From: Rhodothermales bacterium
GTDB taxonomy: Bacteria; Bacteroidota; Rhodothermia; Rhodothermales; Bin80
Length of the DNA: 64,000 bases
Assembly: GCA_951812585.1 (NCBI GenBank)
Contig: OX638318.1
Coordinates: forward strand, 24,819 to 88,818
Direction: 5' to 3'
The stretch's first letter is position 1, and the number at the start of each line of letters is the position of its first letter. Shown piece after piece: positions 37,033 through 46,003 of the stretch. Below the pieces are notes generated by a model. That model was not told the origin of the DNA. It saw only the letters and a list, made by a program, of their open reading frames with translations, and made no database searches. The position numbers and the translations under genes were made by a program.

Positions 37033-39000
37033 GTGATACAGCTACAAGGCATCTCCCTGGCGCTAGGCGGCCAGCCGATCCTGGACAGGCTCTCCTGGAC
37101 CATCAAGCCGGGACAGCGTATTGGCCTGATTGGCAGCAATGGCGCGGGCAAGACAACCTTGCTGCGACTTGTCGCCGGGCAGCTTGAGGCCGACAGCGGT
37201 GCGGTGGCACGCAAAGGGATCACTGGATACCTGGCCCAGGATGTGCAAGCCATCGCGCCCAAGCGAACCGTACTCGAAGAGGCACTCAGGGCATTCAATG
37301 AGTTGGAGGAGCTCCTTGCAAGTGAGCAGGCGATCATGCGCGCGCTGGCGCAACATGCAGAGCCGCCCACCAAGCTCTTGCGCGAGCTGGAGCGCGTACA
37401 GACCCTGCTTTCGATGAGTGAAGCGCACATGGTGCGGCCACGTACGGAAACAGTACTTGCAGGCCTGGGATTTGATACCACGGATTTTGACCGGCCTATT
37501 GCAACGTTGTCCGGGGGCTACCGCATGCGCGTCGTTCTGGCGCAGATCTTGCTGAAGAAACCTGATGTTCTGCTTCTCGACGAACCGACCAACCACTTGG
37601 ATATCGTCAGCATTGACTGGCTGGAACAGTATCTCAAAAGCTATGCAGGCACCGTGGTCCTGGTGTCGCATGATCGCTATTTCCTGAATCGCATGGTGAC
37701 CTCAATCGCGCATCTGCGCATGGGACGAATCACCGCATATGCCGGCAATTACGACTACTTCCTGGCCGAGCGCAAAAAGCGCAGGGTCCTGGAGCAGGCA
37801 GCCTACAACAATCAGCAGCGGGAAATTGCGCAAGCGGAACGCTTTATTGCGCGCTTTCGCTACAAGAACACAAAGGCGCGTCAGGTGCAGAGTCGCATCA
37901 AGCAGCTGCAGAAGATGGAACGCCTCTTGCCGCCAGAAAGGGAGGAGGCGCGGATCAGACTGCGGTTTCCGGTCCAGCGCCAGTCTGGGCGCGTGGTCAT
38001 GGCGCTGTCTCAGTTTTCCAAGGAGTACGCCGCGCCCGCGCGCGTGCAGGTCTTTAAGGATGCCGGACCGCTGACCATTGGGCGCGGAGACAAGATCGCG
38101 CTTATCGGCAAGAACGGTGCAGGCAAGTCCACATTGGCACGCATCCTGGGCGGCACCGAGGACTTTGACGGCACGCGCAAGGTTGGACACCATGTGGACG
38201 CTGGTTTCTTTGCGCAGCACCAGGCGGAAGCGCTTTGCCCGCAGCATACCGTGCTGGCGTCCTTACAGGAAGCGGCCACGCAGCAGACAGAAGGCGAGCT
38301 CCGCACGCTGCTCGGGTCTTTTCTGTTCACCGGCGACGATGTGTTCAAGCCTGTTGCGGTGTTGTCGGGCGGCGAAAGGAGCCGTTTGGCGCTGGCTCGC
38401 ACCCTCGTGGCAGGCACGAATTTTCTTATTCTGGACGAGCCCACCAACCATCTGGACATCGCGTCTATCCAGGTGCTGATAGAGGCGCTCAAGCAGTACC
38501 AGGGCTCATTTGTGGTAGTAAGCCATGACCGACATTTCCTGGACCAGGTAGCCAACACCATCTGGCATGTTGGTGCCGGCCGCGTGCGCGTATATGGAGG
38601 GACTTATTCGGAGTATCAGTGGCACGTCACGCAGGGCAGTGGCGAGCCCATGCGTGGCGCCGATACAGCCCGGCTCACGCAGCAGCGTGCGGCCAGGCAG
38701 GTCACGAGGCGTTCCGGCGGCCCGAAGACCAAGGCCCAGAAGCGCCGTGAAGCCGAAGCCCGCAATGCCACGTATCGCAGCGGCCGTGCGAGCGACACTG
38801 TTCAGGCGCAGCTCACGCAGGCTGAAGAAGCCATCGCAGCCCTGGAGGCGCGCCGCGCGTCGGTTGAAGCGCTCCTGGGCGACACTGCGTCGTATGACGA
38901 TGCCGCGCGGGTGCGGGAGGCGAGCGCGGAATACGCAGACCTGCAAGCAGCGCTCCATGCACTGTATAAAGAGTGGGAATCGTTGGCGGATCAGGTATGA
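37033..39000 (+). CDS. ABC-F family ATPase (Uup/EttA-like)
   Basis: The protein has two ABC ATPase domains, no membrane segment, and 655 residues starting at GTG 37033 (VIQLQGISLALGGQPI). An upstream in-frame start at 36805 would add about 75 residues without homology. It shows Walker A motifs GSNGAGKTT and GKNGAGKST, signature LSGGYRM and LSGGERSR, Walker B VLLLDEPTNHLD and LILDEPTNHLD, and the linker (P-site tRNA interaction motif) between the halves with the basic, Gln/Lys-rich ARQVQSRIKQL. The C-terminal coiled-coil extension (about residues 570-655) suggests the Uup type. ABC-F proteins act on ribosomes in translation or antibiotic resistance. The stop (TGA) overlaps the next gene start (ATGA). 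Confidence 0.93.
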   Translation: MIQLQGISLALGGQPILDRLSWTIKPGQRIGLIGSNGAGKTTLLRLVAGQLEADSGAVARKGITGYLAQDVQAIAPKRTVLEEALRAFNELEELLASEQAIMRALAQHAEPPTKLLRELERVQTLLSMSEAHMVRPRTETVLAGLGFDTTDFDRPIATLSGGYRMRVVLAQILLKKPDVLLLDEPTNHLDIVSIDWLEQYLKSYAGTVVLVSHDRYFLNRMVTSIAHLRMGRITAYAGNYDYFLAERKKRRVLEQAAYNNQQREIAQAERFIARFRYKNTKARQVQSRIKQLQKMERLLPPEREEARIRLRFPVQRQSGRVVMALSQFSKEYAAPARVQVFKDAGPLTIGRGDKIALIGKNGAGKSTLARILGGTEDFDGTRKVGHHVDAGFFAQHQAEALCPQHTVLASLQEAATQQTEGELRTLLGSFLFTGDDVFKPVAVLSGGERSRLALARTLVAGTNFLILDEPTNHLDIASIQVLIEALKQYQGSFVVVSHDRHFLDQVANTIWHVGAGRVRVYGGTYSEYQWHVTQGSGEPMRGADTARLTQQRAARQVTRRSGGPKTKAQKRREAEARNATYRSGRASDTVQAQLTQAEEAIAALEARRASVEALLGDTASYDDAARVREASAEYADLQAALHALYKEWESLADQV

Positions 39001-40190
39001 ACGGGCGCTGGATTGTGCTGGGGCTGGGCGTCGCTCTGCTGGCCTGCACCAGGCCGGCATCGGCTCAGATTGAGCGGCTGCCGCACGCCGATACCACCGC
39101 GGGCAACTTCTTTGGTGCTGCCGTGGCCATCGACGGACAGCAGGCGCTGGTGGGTGCCAGCGGCGAACACAGCTGTACCGAACAGGCTGGTGCTGCGTAC
39201 GTCTTTGCGCAGGACCCTGTTACGCGTCGCTGGCACCGTGCGGCACGCCTTACTGCGCACGACTGCGAGAAGCGCCGGTTCTTTGGACGATCCGTCGCAC
39301 TGAGCGGAAACCGTGCGCTGGTTGCCACCAGCGAAGAGGAAGGTGTCCGCACCGATCCCGATGTTGTCTATGTCTTTGAACGCGACACGGCGGGGGTATG
39401 GGTGCAGACCGCTACCCTGACTACGGGTGACACCTTTCCAGATGGAACAACCGGCACGGTCGTGGCGCTCGAAGGGGATCATGCCATCCTGACAACCTGG
39501 GGAGACACGTCAACAGGTCGTTATGGTGGGGCCGCATATGTCTTCCGCTACGATGCAGGCACAAGGCGTTGGCACGAGGCGGAGCGCCTGACTGGCAGCG
39601 GAGGCGTACAACAGGGCATCTTTGGCGGCGACGTAGCCATCCACGGCAGCAAGGTAGTGGTACCAAGCTCCCAGTACCTTCAAAACAAGCCGGGATCGGT
39701 GTACGTCTTTGAGCAGAACCTTGAAGGAAGCTGGCGCGAGTCTGTACGCATAAACGAGGTCGACGACTTCTTTATCGCCGTGGATGTAGATGAGGATCGC
39801 CTGCTTGCAGGCCAAAGTCGCGCAGGCCAAGGCCGCTCCGGCATGGCCACCATATACGCGCCCGATTCCACTGGCGTTTGGCACCAGACGGCCACGCTCG
39901 TGCCCCCTACCCCGTATCGTCATGGCGCGTTTGGGTCCGCCGTAGCGCTTTCGGGCGACCGTGCGCTCGTCGTAGGCTTTGACGAGCAGCTTCAGCTGGA
40001 CTACAACATTAACCGTGTTACGTATGTGTATGCCTTCGATGCAGAGGCCAGGAGCTGGAAATATCAGGGCATCATCGACATCGGCCATGTGGCCTTCGGT
40101 TCCGCCATAGACCTCGACGGCCGTTTGGCCCTCATCGGTGCGGCTTCAGAAAACGCTCCGGGAGCCGCCTACATAGTGCAGATCCACTAG
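38997..40190 (+). CDS. Secreted FG-GAP-like beta-propeller protein
   Basis: The ATG at 38997 overlaps the ABC-F stop by 4 bases. The preprotein has 397 residues with signal MNGRWIVLGLGVALLACTRPASAQ. The body is a series of about seven repeats of the FG-GAP type: FFGAAVAIDGQQALVGA, FFGRSVALSGNRALVAT, FGGDVAIHGSKVVVPS, FGSAVALSGDRALVVG and FGSAIDLDGRLALIGAA, each followed by VYVF-like strands. Such proteins form beta-propellers and often bind surface ligands. The Cys near the signal end (LLACT) might also make it a lipoprotein, but the ASAQ cut fits better. No catalytic role is suggested. Confidence 0.88.
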   Translation: MNGRWIVLGLGVALLACTRPASAQIERLPHADTTAGNFFGAAVAIDGQQALVGASGEHSCTEQAGAAYVFAQDPVTRRWHRAARLTAHDCEKRRFFGRSVALSGNRALVATSEEEGVRTDPDVVYVFERDTAGVWVQTATLTTGDTFPDGTTGTVVALEGDHAILTTWGDTSTGRYGGAAYVFRYDAGTRRWHEAERLTGSGGVQQGIFGGDVAIHGSKVVVPSSQYLQNKPGSVYVFEQNLEGSWRESVRINEVDDFFIAVDVDEDRLLAGQSRAGQGRSGMATIYAPDSTGVWHQTATLVPPTPYRHGAFGSAVALSGDRALVVGFDEQLQLDYNINRVTYVYAFDAEARSWKYQGIIDIGHVAFGSAIDLDGRLALIGAASENAPGAAYIVQIH

Positions 40191-40200
40191 CCGCTGTTCT

Positions 40201-40809
40201 ATGTCTGCGCTTGCCATCGTTGAGGCCGCCGCCACCATTATGGGCGTGGTCTGCGTATGGCTATTCATTCGGCAGCACATCGGGGCTTGGCCTGCGGCGA
40301 TGGGGAGTGCTGTCCTCTTCGGCGTAGTGTTTGCAGACGCCGGTCTCTACGCCAACATGGGGCTGCAAGGCTTTTATGTGGCTTTGGCCTTCTACGGCTG
40401 GCATCAGTGGCGCAGGGGCGGCCCGCAGCAAGAAGGCGTAGCCGTTACGCGCATAGCCCTGCGTCAGAGCTTTGTCCTGGGCGCGATTGTGCTGGTCGCG
40501 GCTGCTGTCATCGTGGCGATTCTTGCCGCTGCCACGCGCGGCGCGATTCCCACCGTGGACGCCGTGATCGCGTTTGTCTCCGATAATCGTGCGCGTGCGC
40601 TGGATGCGCTGGCGACCGCCATGAGCCTTGCGGGCACCTGGATGCAGGCCAAAAAGATTCTCGAAAACTGGCTGCTGTGGATCGTCACTGACGCCATCCT
40701 GGCTGGCGTCTTCCTCAGCCAGGGGCTGTACTTTACGACTGCGCTCTACCTCTTGTATTTGGGGATGGCTGTGCAAGGATACCGGGCATGGCGCCGGGAC
40801 CTTGACTAA
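40201..40809 (+). CDS. pnuC: Nicotinamide riboside transporter PnuC
   Basis: This integral membrane protein of 202 residues with about six to seven hydrophobic segments belongs to the PnuC family, which takes up nicotinamide riboside for NAD synthesis. The C-terminal block carries the family hallmarks AMSLAGTWMQAKKILENWLLWIVTD (split at W-x-x-K) and the WQ..W-like aromatic region (FYGWHQWRRGG). The start MSALAIVEAAATIMGV fits the family. It follows the FG-GAP gene by 10 bases. No NAD kinase or NadR gene is nearby in this window. Confidence 0.9.
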   Translation: MSALAIVEAAATIMGVVCVWLFIRQHIGAWPAAMGSAVLFGVVFADAGLYANMGLQGFYVALAFYGWHQWRRGGPQQEGVAVTRIALRQSFVLGAIVLVAAAVIVAILAAATRGAIPTVDAVIAFVSDNRARALDALATAMSLAGTWMQAKKILENWLLWIVTDAILAGVFLSQGLYFTTALYLLYLGMAVQGYRAWRRDLD

Positions 40810-41104
40810 CGGGCCGATGTCCCTGCATGCACATATGTTAGAAGTTAACCGATTTGCCCCTATAGCCCACAATCCTTGCTCGCCATATTGTCACACACGC
40901 CAACATCGGATACTCTACTATTGGCTGCGGTACCACTGCCTTCCTCCATTTGATTTCCGCCGTTGCACGCCAGCCCGCAGATAGCCTTCACTACAGAAAT
41001 GCTACCATACCGTGCGTTGGTGGCGTCAGCGAAAGCCCATGACGCAGGGGTTCTTGCGGCTTCTTTTTGGATTACGAGTCCATTCTGATGGAGTTCAAGG
41101 CTGG

Positions 41105-41122
41105 TTAGCCCGGATCATTCAC
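41105..41122. repeat. 18-base motif shared with 57822-57839
   Basis: ttagcccggatcattcac is nearly identical to ttagcccggataaatcac beside the IS1380-like remnant at 57.8 kb. It is therefore a candidate terminal repeat of a related element, here without any transposase. This is an inference from the shared motif. Confidence 0.5.
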
Positions 41123-41158
41123 TAGGGTTTTGAATCAGGGTTAACCAAGAGGTAACGA

Positions 41159-41248
41159 TGCACGGGTAGAATGGCAAGTATATGGGTAAGGTACAGGAAC
41201 ATCTCTCATAGCGGTGGACAGTCACATGTTCGAAAGACTACCCGTGCA
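41159..41248. repeat. 90-base unit bounded by an 11-base perfect inverted repeat
   Basis: tgcacgggtag at 41159-41169 and its exact reverse complement ctacccgtgca at 41238-41248 bound a 90-base unit. The spacing is too large for a simple terminator. It could be a small non-autonomous element or a regulatory loop site. Confidence 0.5.
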
Positions 41249-41270
41249 CACAGGTATATAAGCCCCTTGG

Positions 41271-42914
41271 CTAACGCACCAGCGCCATCTGGCGCGACAA
41301 GACGCCTTCAGGCGTGCGCAGGCGGTAATGATATACGCCACTGGCCAAGCCCGAGCCATCGAAAGCTACTGTGTGCGCCCCCGCAGGCACCACCGTATCC
41401 AAAAGCATCCGCACATGACGCCCTGCTACGTCAAACACATCGAGCCGCACGGGCCCCTGCTGACGCATGACATACGGGATGGTCGTAGTCGGATTGAAGG
41501 GATTGGGATAGTTTTGGTCCAAGACAAACGACTCCGGTAGCACGGTGCGACTACGGTCCGTAACGAGCACGTCGCTCGGGTCGCGCACCAGCGCTAATGG
41601 ATCGTAGGAATGTCCCAAGACTGCGGCGCTGGCGCTCAGGCTGAACCCAAACCAGTGCTGCAGGACAGTGGAATAAATCGCCTTGAAATCTGTTTCGTAC
41701 TTCAGGTTGCCGTTGTTGTCGAGGTCTGTGAGCGATGGCGTATTGCCATACAGACCACCGATGGTGCCCGGTCCAAACAGAAACAGCGGCGCTGCCGTAC
41801 CGTGGTCGGTGCCGCTTGAGCCATTCTGCTCCACGCGACGCCCAAACTCAGAGAAGGTCATCACCAGCACATCGTCGCGACGCCCGCCAGCAGCGATGTC
41901 ACGCAGAAACGCTTCTACGGCCTCCGAAAGGCGCGTTAGGAGCGTCGCGTGCACGCCGTTGATTCCACCCTGCGACCCGTGCGTGTCAAACCCGCCAATC
42001 CCCACATGGTAGATGTGCGATCCCAAGCCGCCCTTGATCAGACGCGCCACGATGGCGAGGTTCTGCGCCAGATAGTTCTGCCCAGGATACTGGACATGAT
42101 TGATCCCTACGCTCGATGCACCTTGGATTGCTCTGCCATATCGGAAGGTGTCGTTGGCAACGCGCCGCACATAGGCCATCTCTTCCCCGAAGGGCGTCGC
42201 CGGCACCTGCTGCTCATCGTAATACTTGCCGCTGTTCGCAAGCCGGCTGAACAGCGCGGGGTTCGTAACCGAAATCCCCATGTCGCGCTGGCTTCCAGTA
42301 AAGAGCAACGTGCCAAGACCGCCGATCTGCACCGCTGGCGGGTAACTGGTAGGCTGCACATCGAAGTTGGGATAGGCCATCTCCAACTGGCGACCGGTCC
42401 AGCCAGTGTTCAGGTAGGTGTCTGAATCCGACCCTGAAAGCCAGACATCGGTGCCTCGGAAGTGCGAAAGACTCGCATCCTTGTAGCCCACGCTTTGCAC
42501 GATGGCCATCTCTCCACTCTGGTATAGGTCGCGCACTGCGAGCATGGCGGGGTGCAGCCCGAGCTCTGATGTCAGTGGCAGCGTTGCCTGCTTGGGAATG
42601 GCCAGCGTCGGGCGAACATTATAGTACCTGTCGTCCTCTTTCGGGACGATCGTGTTGAGCCCGTCATTGCCCCCGAAGAGCTGGATAATCACCAGGATGC
42701 GATCCGACGAGGCATGGTGCAGCTGCCCCAGAAGGGAAGAGTGACCCAGCGCCGTTACAGGCGTTGCTCCAACCATCAGACTGCCGCCTGCGGTGAGGCC
42801 AAGCCCAGCCAGAAAGTCGCGGCGCGTCCACCGCTGGTGGTCTTCGGCGTGTGCGCAGCCGTCTTCGAGGCAGCTGCCGCGCCGCGCCTTGCCGTAGTTG
42901 TGGAAGCTTTTCAT
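41271..42914 (-). CDS. DUF1501 protein with Tat signal and type IX sorting domain
   Basis: The 547 residues start at ATG 42914 (MKSFHNYGKARRGS). An upstream in-frame start at 42962 overlaps the DUF1800 gene. A twin-arginine motif (TRRDFLAGLGLTAGGSLM, about residues 30-47) is followed by the DUF1501 alkaline-phosphatase-like domain, with IQLFGGNDGLNTIVP, GFDTHGSQGGI and MTFSEFGRRV. The C-terminus is a type IX sorting domain: QNYPNPFNPTTTIPYVM and GVYHYRLRTPEG. A protein having both a Tat signal and a type IX domain would be exported folded and then sent through the outer membrane. It is co-transcribed with the DUF1800 gene 4 bases upstream. Confidence 0.9.
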   Translation of the reverse strand: MKSFHNYGKARRGSCLEDGCAHAEDHQRWTRRDFLAGLGLTAGGSLMVGATPVTALGHSSLLGQLHHASSDRILVIIQLFGGNDGLNTIVPKEDDRYYNVRPTLAIPKQATLPLTSELGLHPAMLAVRDLYQSGEMAIVQSVGYKDASLSHFRGTDVWLSGSDSDTYLNTGWTGRQLEMAYPNFDVQPTSYPPAVQIGGLGTLLFTGSQRDMGISVTNPALFSRLANSGKYYDEQQVPATPFGEEMAYVRRVANDTFRYGRAIQGASSVGINHVQYPGQNYLAQNLAIVARLIKGGLGSHIYHVGIGGFDTHGSQGGINGVHATLLTRLSEAVEAFLRDIAAGGRRDDVLVMTFSEFGRRVEQNGSSGTDHGTAAPLFLFGPGTIGGLYGNTPSLTDLDNNGNLKYETDFKAIYSTVLQHWFGFSLSASAAVLGHSYDPLALVRDPSDVLVTDRSRTVLPESFVLDQNYPNPFNPTTTIPYVMRQQGPVRLDVFDVAGRHVRMLLDTVVPAGAHTVAFDGSGLASGVYHYRLRTPEGVLSRQMALVR

Positions 42915-42918
42915 GATG

Positions 42919-44532
42919 CTACGCCAGCTGGAACTCAGGCAGATGGGCCAAGAACTGAACATAGTTCCGGACGCCCCAGGCGATCCCCTGGCTTTCGAGG
43001 TTCCACTCGTACCACGGCAATCCTGCCAGGAAGATCTTCGCCAAATCGCGTACGTACTGTGGTCCGTTGGCTACTTCGTCCGGAATCGGATAGGTCTGCA
43101 GGTCACCCGAAAATTCTGCGGGCGCATCCAGCACCAGCGTGTCGAGCGGAATGGACAGGAGGTGCGCCGCCAAGGCCGTCGGCACCTTGAAGACCGCCAG
43201 CGGATCAGCAGCATCCACCAAGTCCCTGGCCAGCCCAACAACGTTGACCTTGAACTGAAAGCTGTTGGACAGCATGTAGTCATGCCCTTGCCAGCGCGCG
43301 AGCAGCGAGGAGGACGACACCCAGCTCCTGTAGCCCGGCCAGCCAGCCACATTGGGCGGGTTCAGCAGGCGCTGCGAAATCGCGCCCATATCATTGTGCA
43401 GTCGGCGCAGACCCGCGGGGTCGGGCGTCCCGGTAGCGGTATCAGCCAGAAATCCCACGTAGTATTCGACAGGGCTTTTGAGCTTGGCCCCCATGGTTTC
43501 CGGGGCATAGAAATGCTCGCTTGCCAAAAGCGCCTGCACCACCGGTGCGATCTTGAAGTCGTTGTCCTCAAAGGTGTTGGCCAGCTCCCTGACCATATCT
43601 GGATGCGGCGTGGTGAAAATGAACTCGGTGTAGAGTTTTGCTGCCATAAACTCTGCGATCTGCCGTCGGCGCTCCTCAAAAATCACCGTGTGCACACCCC
43701 CAAAGTTGAAATTGCCATGCCTTCCGAACAGTGTCTTGACGCCGTGATCTGTGCGATTCCAGGACAGGTGTGCACTGAAGTTGCGGTAATCGACCTGGTA
43801 TCCGGTCAGGCACCGGGACAGCTCCACGATATCCTGCTGCGTATAGTTGGACTGGCCAGCCTGGTCATATTGTCCCATGGTAAAGAGCTCCAATAGCTCC
43901 CGGGCATAGTTTTCGTTGGGCTCCTGCCGCGTGCTGAGGCGTCCGTCCAGGTAGATCAGCATCGCGGGGTTGATACCGACCTTTATGACCAGATCCTTGA
44001 AGCTGCCCAGCGCATGCTTGCGCAGCAGCGTAAGGTAGTCTAGTGCCAGGATGGTGTAGAAGTAGGTATCCCTTTCGGTGGCGAAGTGGTCGTGCCAGAA
44101 GAGCGTGAGTTTTTCCCGCAGGCCACCTCGCCGCAAGGTGTCTATCCAAGTCGTGACCAGCTCTCTGAACCATCTGAACTGCATATCGAAGTACGCGCGG
44201 AGCTCGGCGTCTGAGCCATCCCAAGGGGGATAGGTCGTGGCCCACGGCGGCTGCGGCGGCGGAGGCTGCGTAACGGCTTCATCGACCATGCGCTGCGCAG
44301 CATCAGCCGGGCGCATCCCTACGTACGACTTGACCAGCGCCACGTTGCCGCCAAATCCTGCGCGCCTTGTCAAGTGCGACGCCTCCATGCGCGACAAGGG
44401 AGCGCTCCGCGCTGCCATGCCAGCCGAGAGAGCGAGTGGCGGCGGCAGGTCCTCGGCTACAGCAAACGGACGTTTGCCGCGCTTCTTGCATAGCCTGCGA
44501 TACCTCGCAGGCAGTTCGTACAAAGGGCCCAT
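42919..44532 (-). CDS. DUF1800-family protein
   Basis: The 537 residues start at ATG 44532 (MGPLYELPARYRR). A longer frame up to 44616 overlaps the neighbouring divergent gene and is less likely. The DUF1800 domain is seen from about residue 45: LTRRAGFGG, LREKLTLFWHDHFAT, the conserved ENYARELLELFTMGQY, and NPPNVAGWPGY near the C-terminal third. These proteins occur in pairs with DUF1501 in planctomycetes, Bacteroidota and relatives. They are secreted, and their biochemical role is not known. No classical signal peptide is evident, so export may occur with the DUF1501 partner. It is the first gene of the pair. Confidence 0.88.
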   Translation of the reverse strand: MGPLYELPARYRRLCKKRGKRPFAVAEDLPPPLALSAGMAARSAPLSRMEASHLTRRAGFGGNVALVKSYVGMRPADAAQRMVDEAVTQPPPPQPPWATTYPPWDGSDAELRAYFDMQFRWFRELVTTWIDTLRRGGLREKLTLFWHDHFATERDTYFYTILALDYLTLLRKHALGSFKDLVIKVGINPAMLIYLDGRLSTRQEPNENYARELLELFTMGQYDQAGQSNYTQQDIVELSRCLTGYQVDYRNFSAHLSWNRTDHGVKTLFGRHGNFNFGGVHTVIFEERRRQIAEFMAAKLYTEFIFTTPHPDMVRELANTFEDNDFKIAPVVQALLASEHFYAPETMGAKLKSPVEYYVGFLADTATGTPDPAGLRRLHNDMGAISQRLLNPPNVAGWPGYRSWVSSSSLLARWQGHDYMLSNSFQFKVNVVGLARDLVDAADPLAVFKVPTALAAHLLSIPLDTLVLDAPAEFSGDLQTYPIPDEVANGPQYVRDLAKIFLAGLPWYEWNLESQGIAWGVRNYVQFLAHLPEFQLA

Positions 44533-44703
44533 AGAGCGTGCAACCCTGACTGGCGTTGATCGGAATATAAAGTACGAACGCGAAGCTATGTAATGCGGCT
44601 TGTTGTGCTTGGCCAATCGTTGTTCGTCGCGTCAGCGCAGCGATTTCAGTTGAGCCTAATGCCCTTACCTTATGTGCACCGTACCACCATCGACAACGGA
44701 TAC

Positions 44704-45681
44704 ATGGAGTATGTTCGCCTGGGTCATTCGGGGCTTGAGGTATCCAGGGTTTGCCTTGGATGTATGTCGTTTGGCGATCCTTCATGGCAGCCTTGGATTA
44801 TGGACGAGGCGGCTGCGCAGCCGTTCTTCAGACGCGCGATAGAGTTCGGCATCAACTTTTTTGACACCGCTGATATCTATTCTCTCGGCGTGAGCGAGGA
44901 AATCACAGGCCGCGCCTTGAAGCGCTACGGCAACGCCCACGAAATCGTCCTTGCGTCCAAGGTGTTTTTCCCGCTCTTTGATGGACCGAATCGCGGCGGA
45001 CTTTCTCGCAAGCATATCGTGCAATCGTGCGAAGACAGTCTGCGCAGGCTCGGCGTAGACACCATCGATCTCTACCAGATCCATCGCTTCGACCCCGCGG
45101 TGCCGATGGAGGAAACCTTGGCGGCGCTCGACCAGCTGGTGCAGCAAGGCAAAGTCCGTTATCTCGGTGCCAGTTCCATGTACGCATGGCAGCTTGCGCG
45201 CATGCTCAGCCGGTCCGACCGCCACGGCTGGTCCCGTTTTGTGTCAATGCAGAACCACTACAACCTGCTCTACCGTGAAGAAGAGCGCGAAATGATACCG
45301 CTCTGCCAGGCGGAAGGTCTTGGAATCTTGCCGTGGTCTCCACTCGCGCGCGGACTTTTGGCACGCGCAGAGACTTTGGACGATCCGCCCGCGACCACGC
45401 GTGCAGACAGCGACGAACTCATGCATGCCCGGTATACGCATCCGGCGGACACCGATGTCGTCCGCGCTCTGCGCACCGTGTCAACGCGCCTGGGCCTTGC
45501 GCCAGCCCGGGTAGCACTGGCCTGGCTCTTCTCCAAGCCGTATGTGACGGCCCCCATTGTGGGCGTATCCAAGCTGTCACACCTGGAGGATGCCGCCGCG
45601 TCGCTGTCCGTGAAACTGACGGATGCAGACACGGCTGCGCTGGAAGCACCCTACGTGCCTCATGGCATCATTGGGCATTAG
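44704..45681 (+). CDS. Aldo-keto reductase
   Basis: The protein has 325 residues, starting at ATG 44704 (MEYVRLGHSGLEVSRVCLG). A longer frame from 44593 has no homology. It has the (beta/alpha)8-barrel family hallmarks of a catalytic tetrad. FFDTADIYSLGVSEEITG holds Asp and Tyr, LASKVFFP holds Lys, and DLYQIHRFDP holds the His. RYLGASSMYAWQLARM and FVSMQNHYNLLYREEERE are the conserved middle blocks. It is most like the YajO/Tas-type NADP-dependent reductases of unknown physiological substrate. It ends NIxGH-like (PHGIIGH) as is usual. Its last 14 bases overlap the truncated DUF4411 gene on the other strand. Confidence 0.92.
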   Translation: MEYVRLGHSGLEVSRVCLGCMSFGDPSWQPWIMDEAAAQPFFRRAIEFGINFFDTADIYSLGVSEEITGRALKRYGNAHEIVLASKVFFPLFDGPNRGGLSRKHIVQSCEDSLRRLGVDTIDLYQIHRFDPAVPMEETLAALDQLVQQGKVRYLGASSMYAWQLARMLSRSDRHGWSRFVSMQNHYNLLYREEEREMIPLCQAEGLGILPWSPLARGLLARAETLDDPPATTRADSDELMHARYTHPADTDVVRALRTVSTRLGLAPARVALAWLFSKPYVTAPIVGVSKLSHLEDAAASLSVKLTDADTAALEAPYVPHGIIGH

Positions 45682-46003
45682 TGATGTATGCGCCCTGCGG
45701 GACGCGCGCCATCTGGCGCTGAACCCACAACATGATATCCGTATAGGCACGCACCACCTTGTCGGTGTCCACCGGAACGAAGAACCCCTTCGGAACTTCG
45801 TTCTTCACCCACTGAACGAGATCCTCCGTCTTGCGACCCACGAGTAGTTCGCTGCGAACCCTGTCTACGCTGAACACTCGGCCCTCCAGATGGTGATGAA
45901 CCCTGCTCTTCCAGAAGCCGGGGCAGATGTCAAACAAGTAATACAGATTCTTCGCCGTAATGAAGACATCTGCATCCACGAGGCAGGTCCGATCCACCGT
46001 CAA
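45668..46003 (-). pseudogene. DUF4411-family PIN-domain toxin, C-terminus truncated
   Basis: The first 90 residues match the DUF4411 family: LVDADVFITAKNLYY and FDICPGFWKSRVHHHLEG, then RVFSVDRVRSELLVG and FFVPVDTDKVVRAYTDI. These hold the first conserved acidic residues of a PIN-type nuclease. After LWVQRQ the product ends with unrelated residues (MARVPQGAYITNAQ) at 111 residues, while members as I know them run to about 160-170. The missing part contains the later conserved Asp residues, so the protein is probably inactive. The gene overlaps the start of the antitoxin-type gene by 4 bases (ATGA) and its broken end meets the aldo-keto reductase gene. Confidence 0.7.

Larger units (their letters stand above)
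40810..41270. other. Non-coding region with IS1380-like end motif and inverted repeat
   Basis: About 460 bases between pnuC and the convergent DUF1501 gene hold no gene. Position 41105-41122 carries ttagcccggatcattcac, which matches the motif at 57822-57839 at 16 of 18 bases. An 11-base perfect inverted repeat, tgcacgggtag / ctacccgtgca, lies at 41159-41169 and 41238-41248 and encloses 68 bases. The region may hold remnants of an insertion element. Confidence 0.55.
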
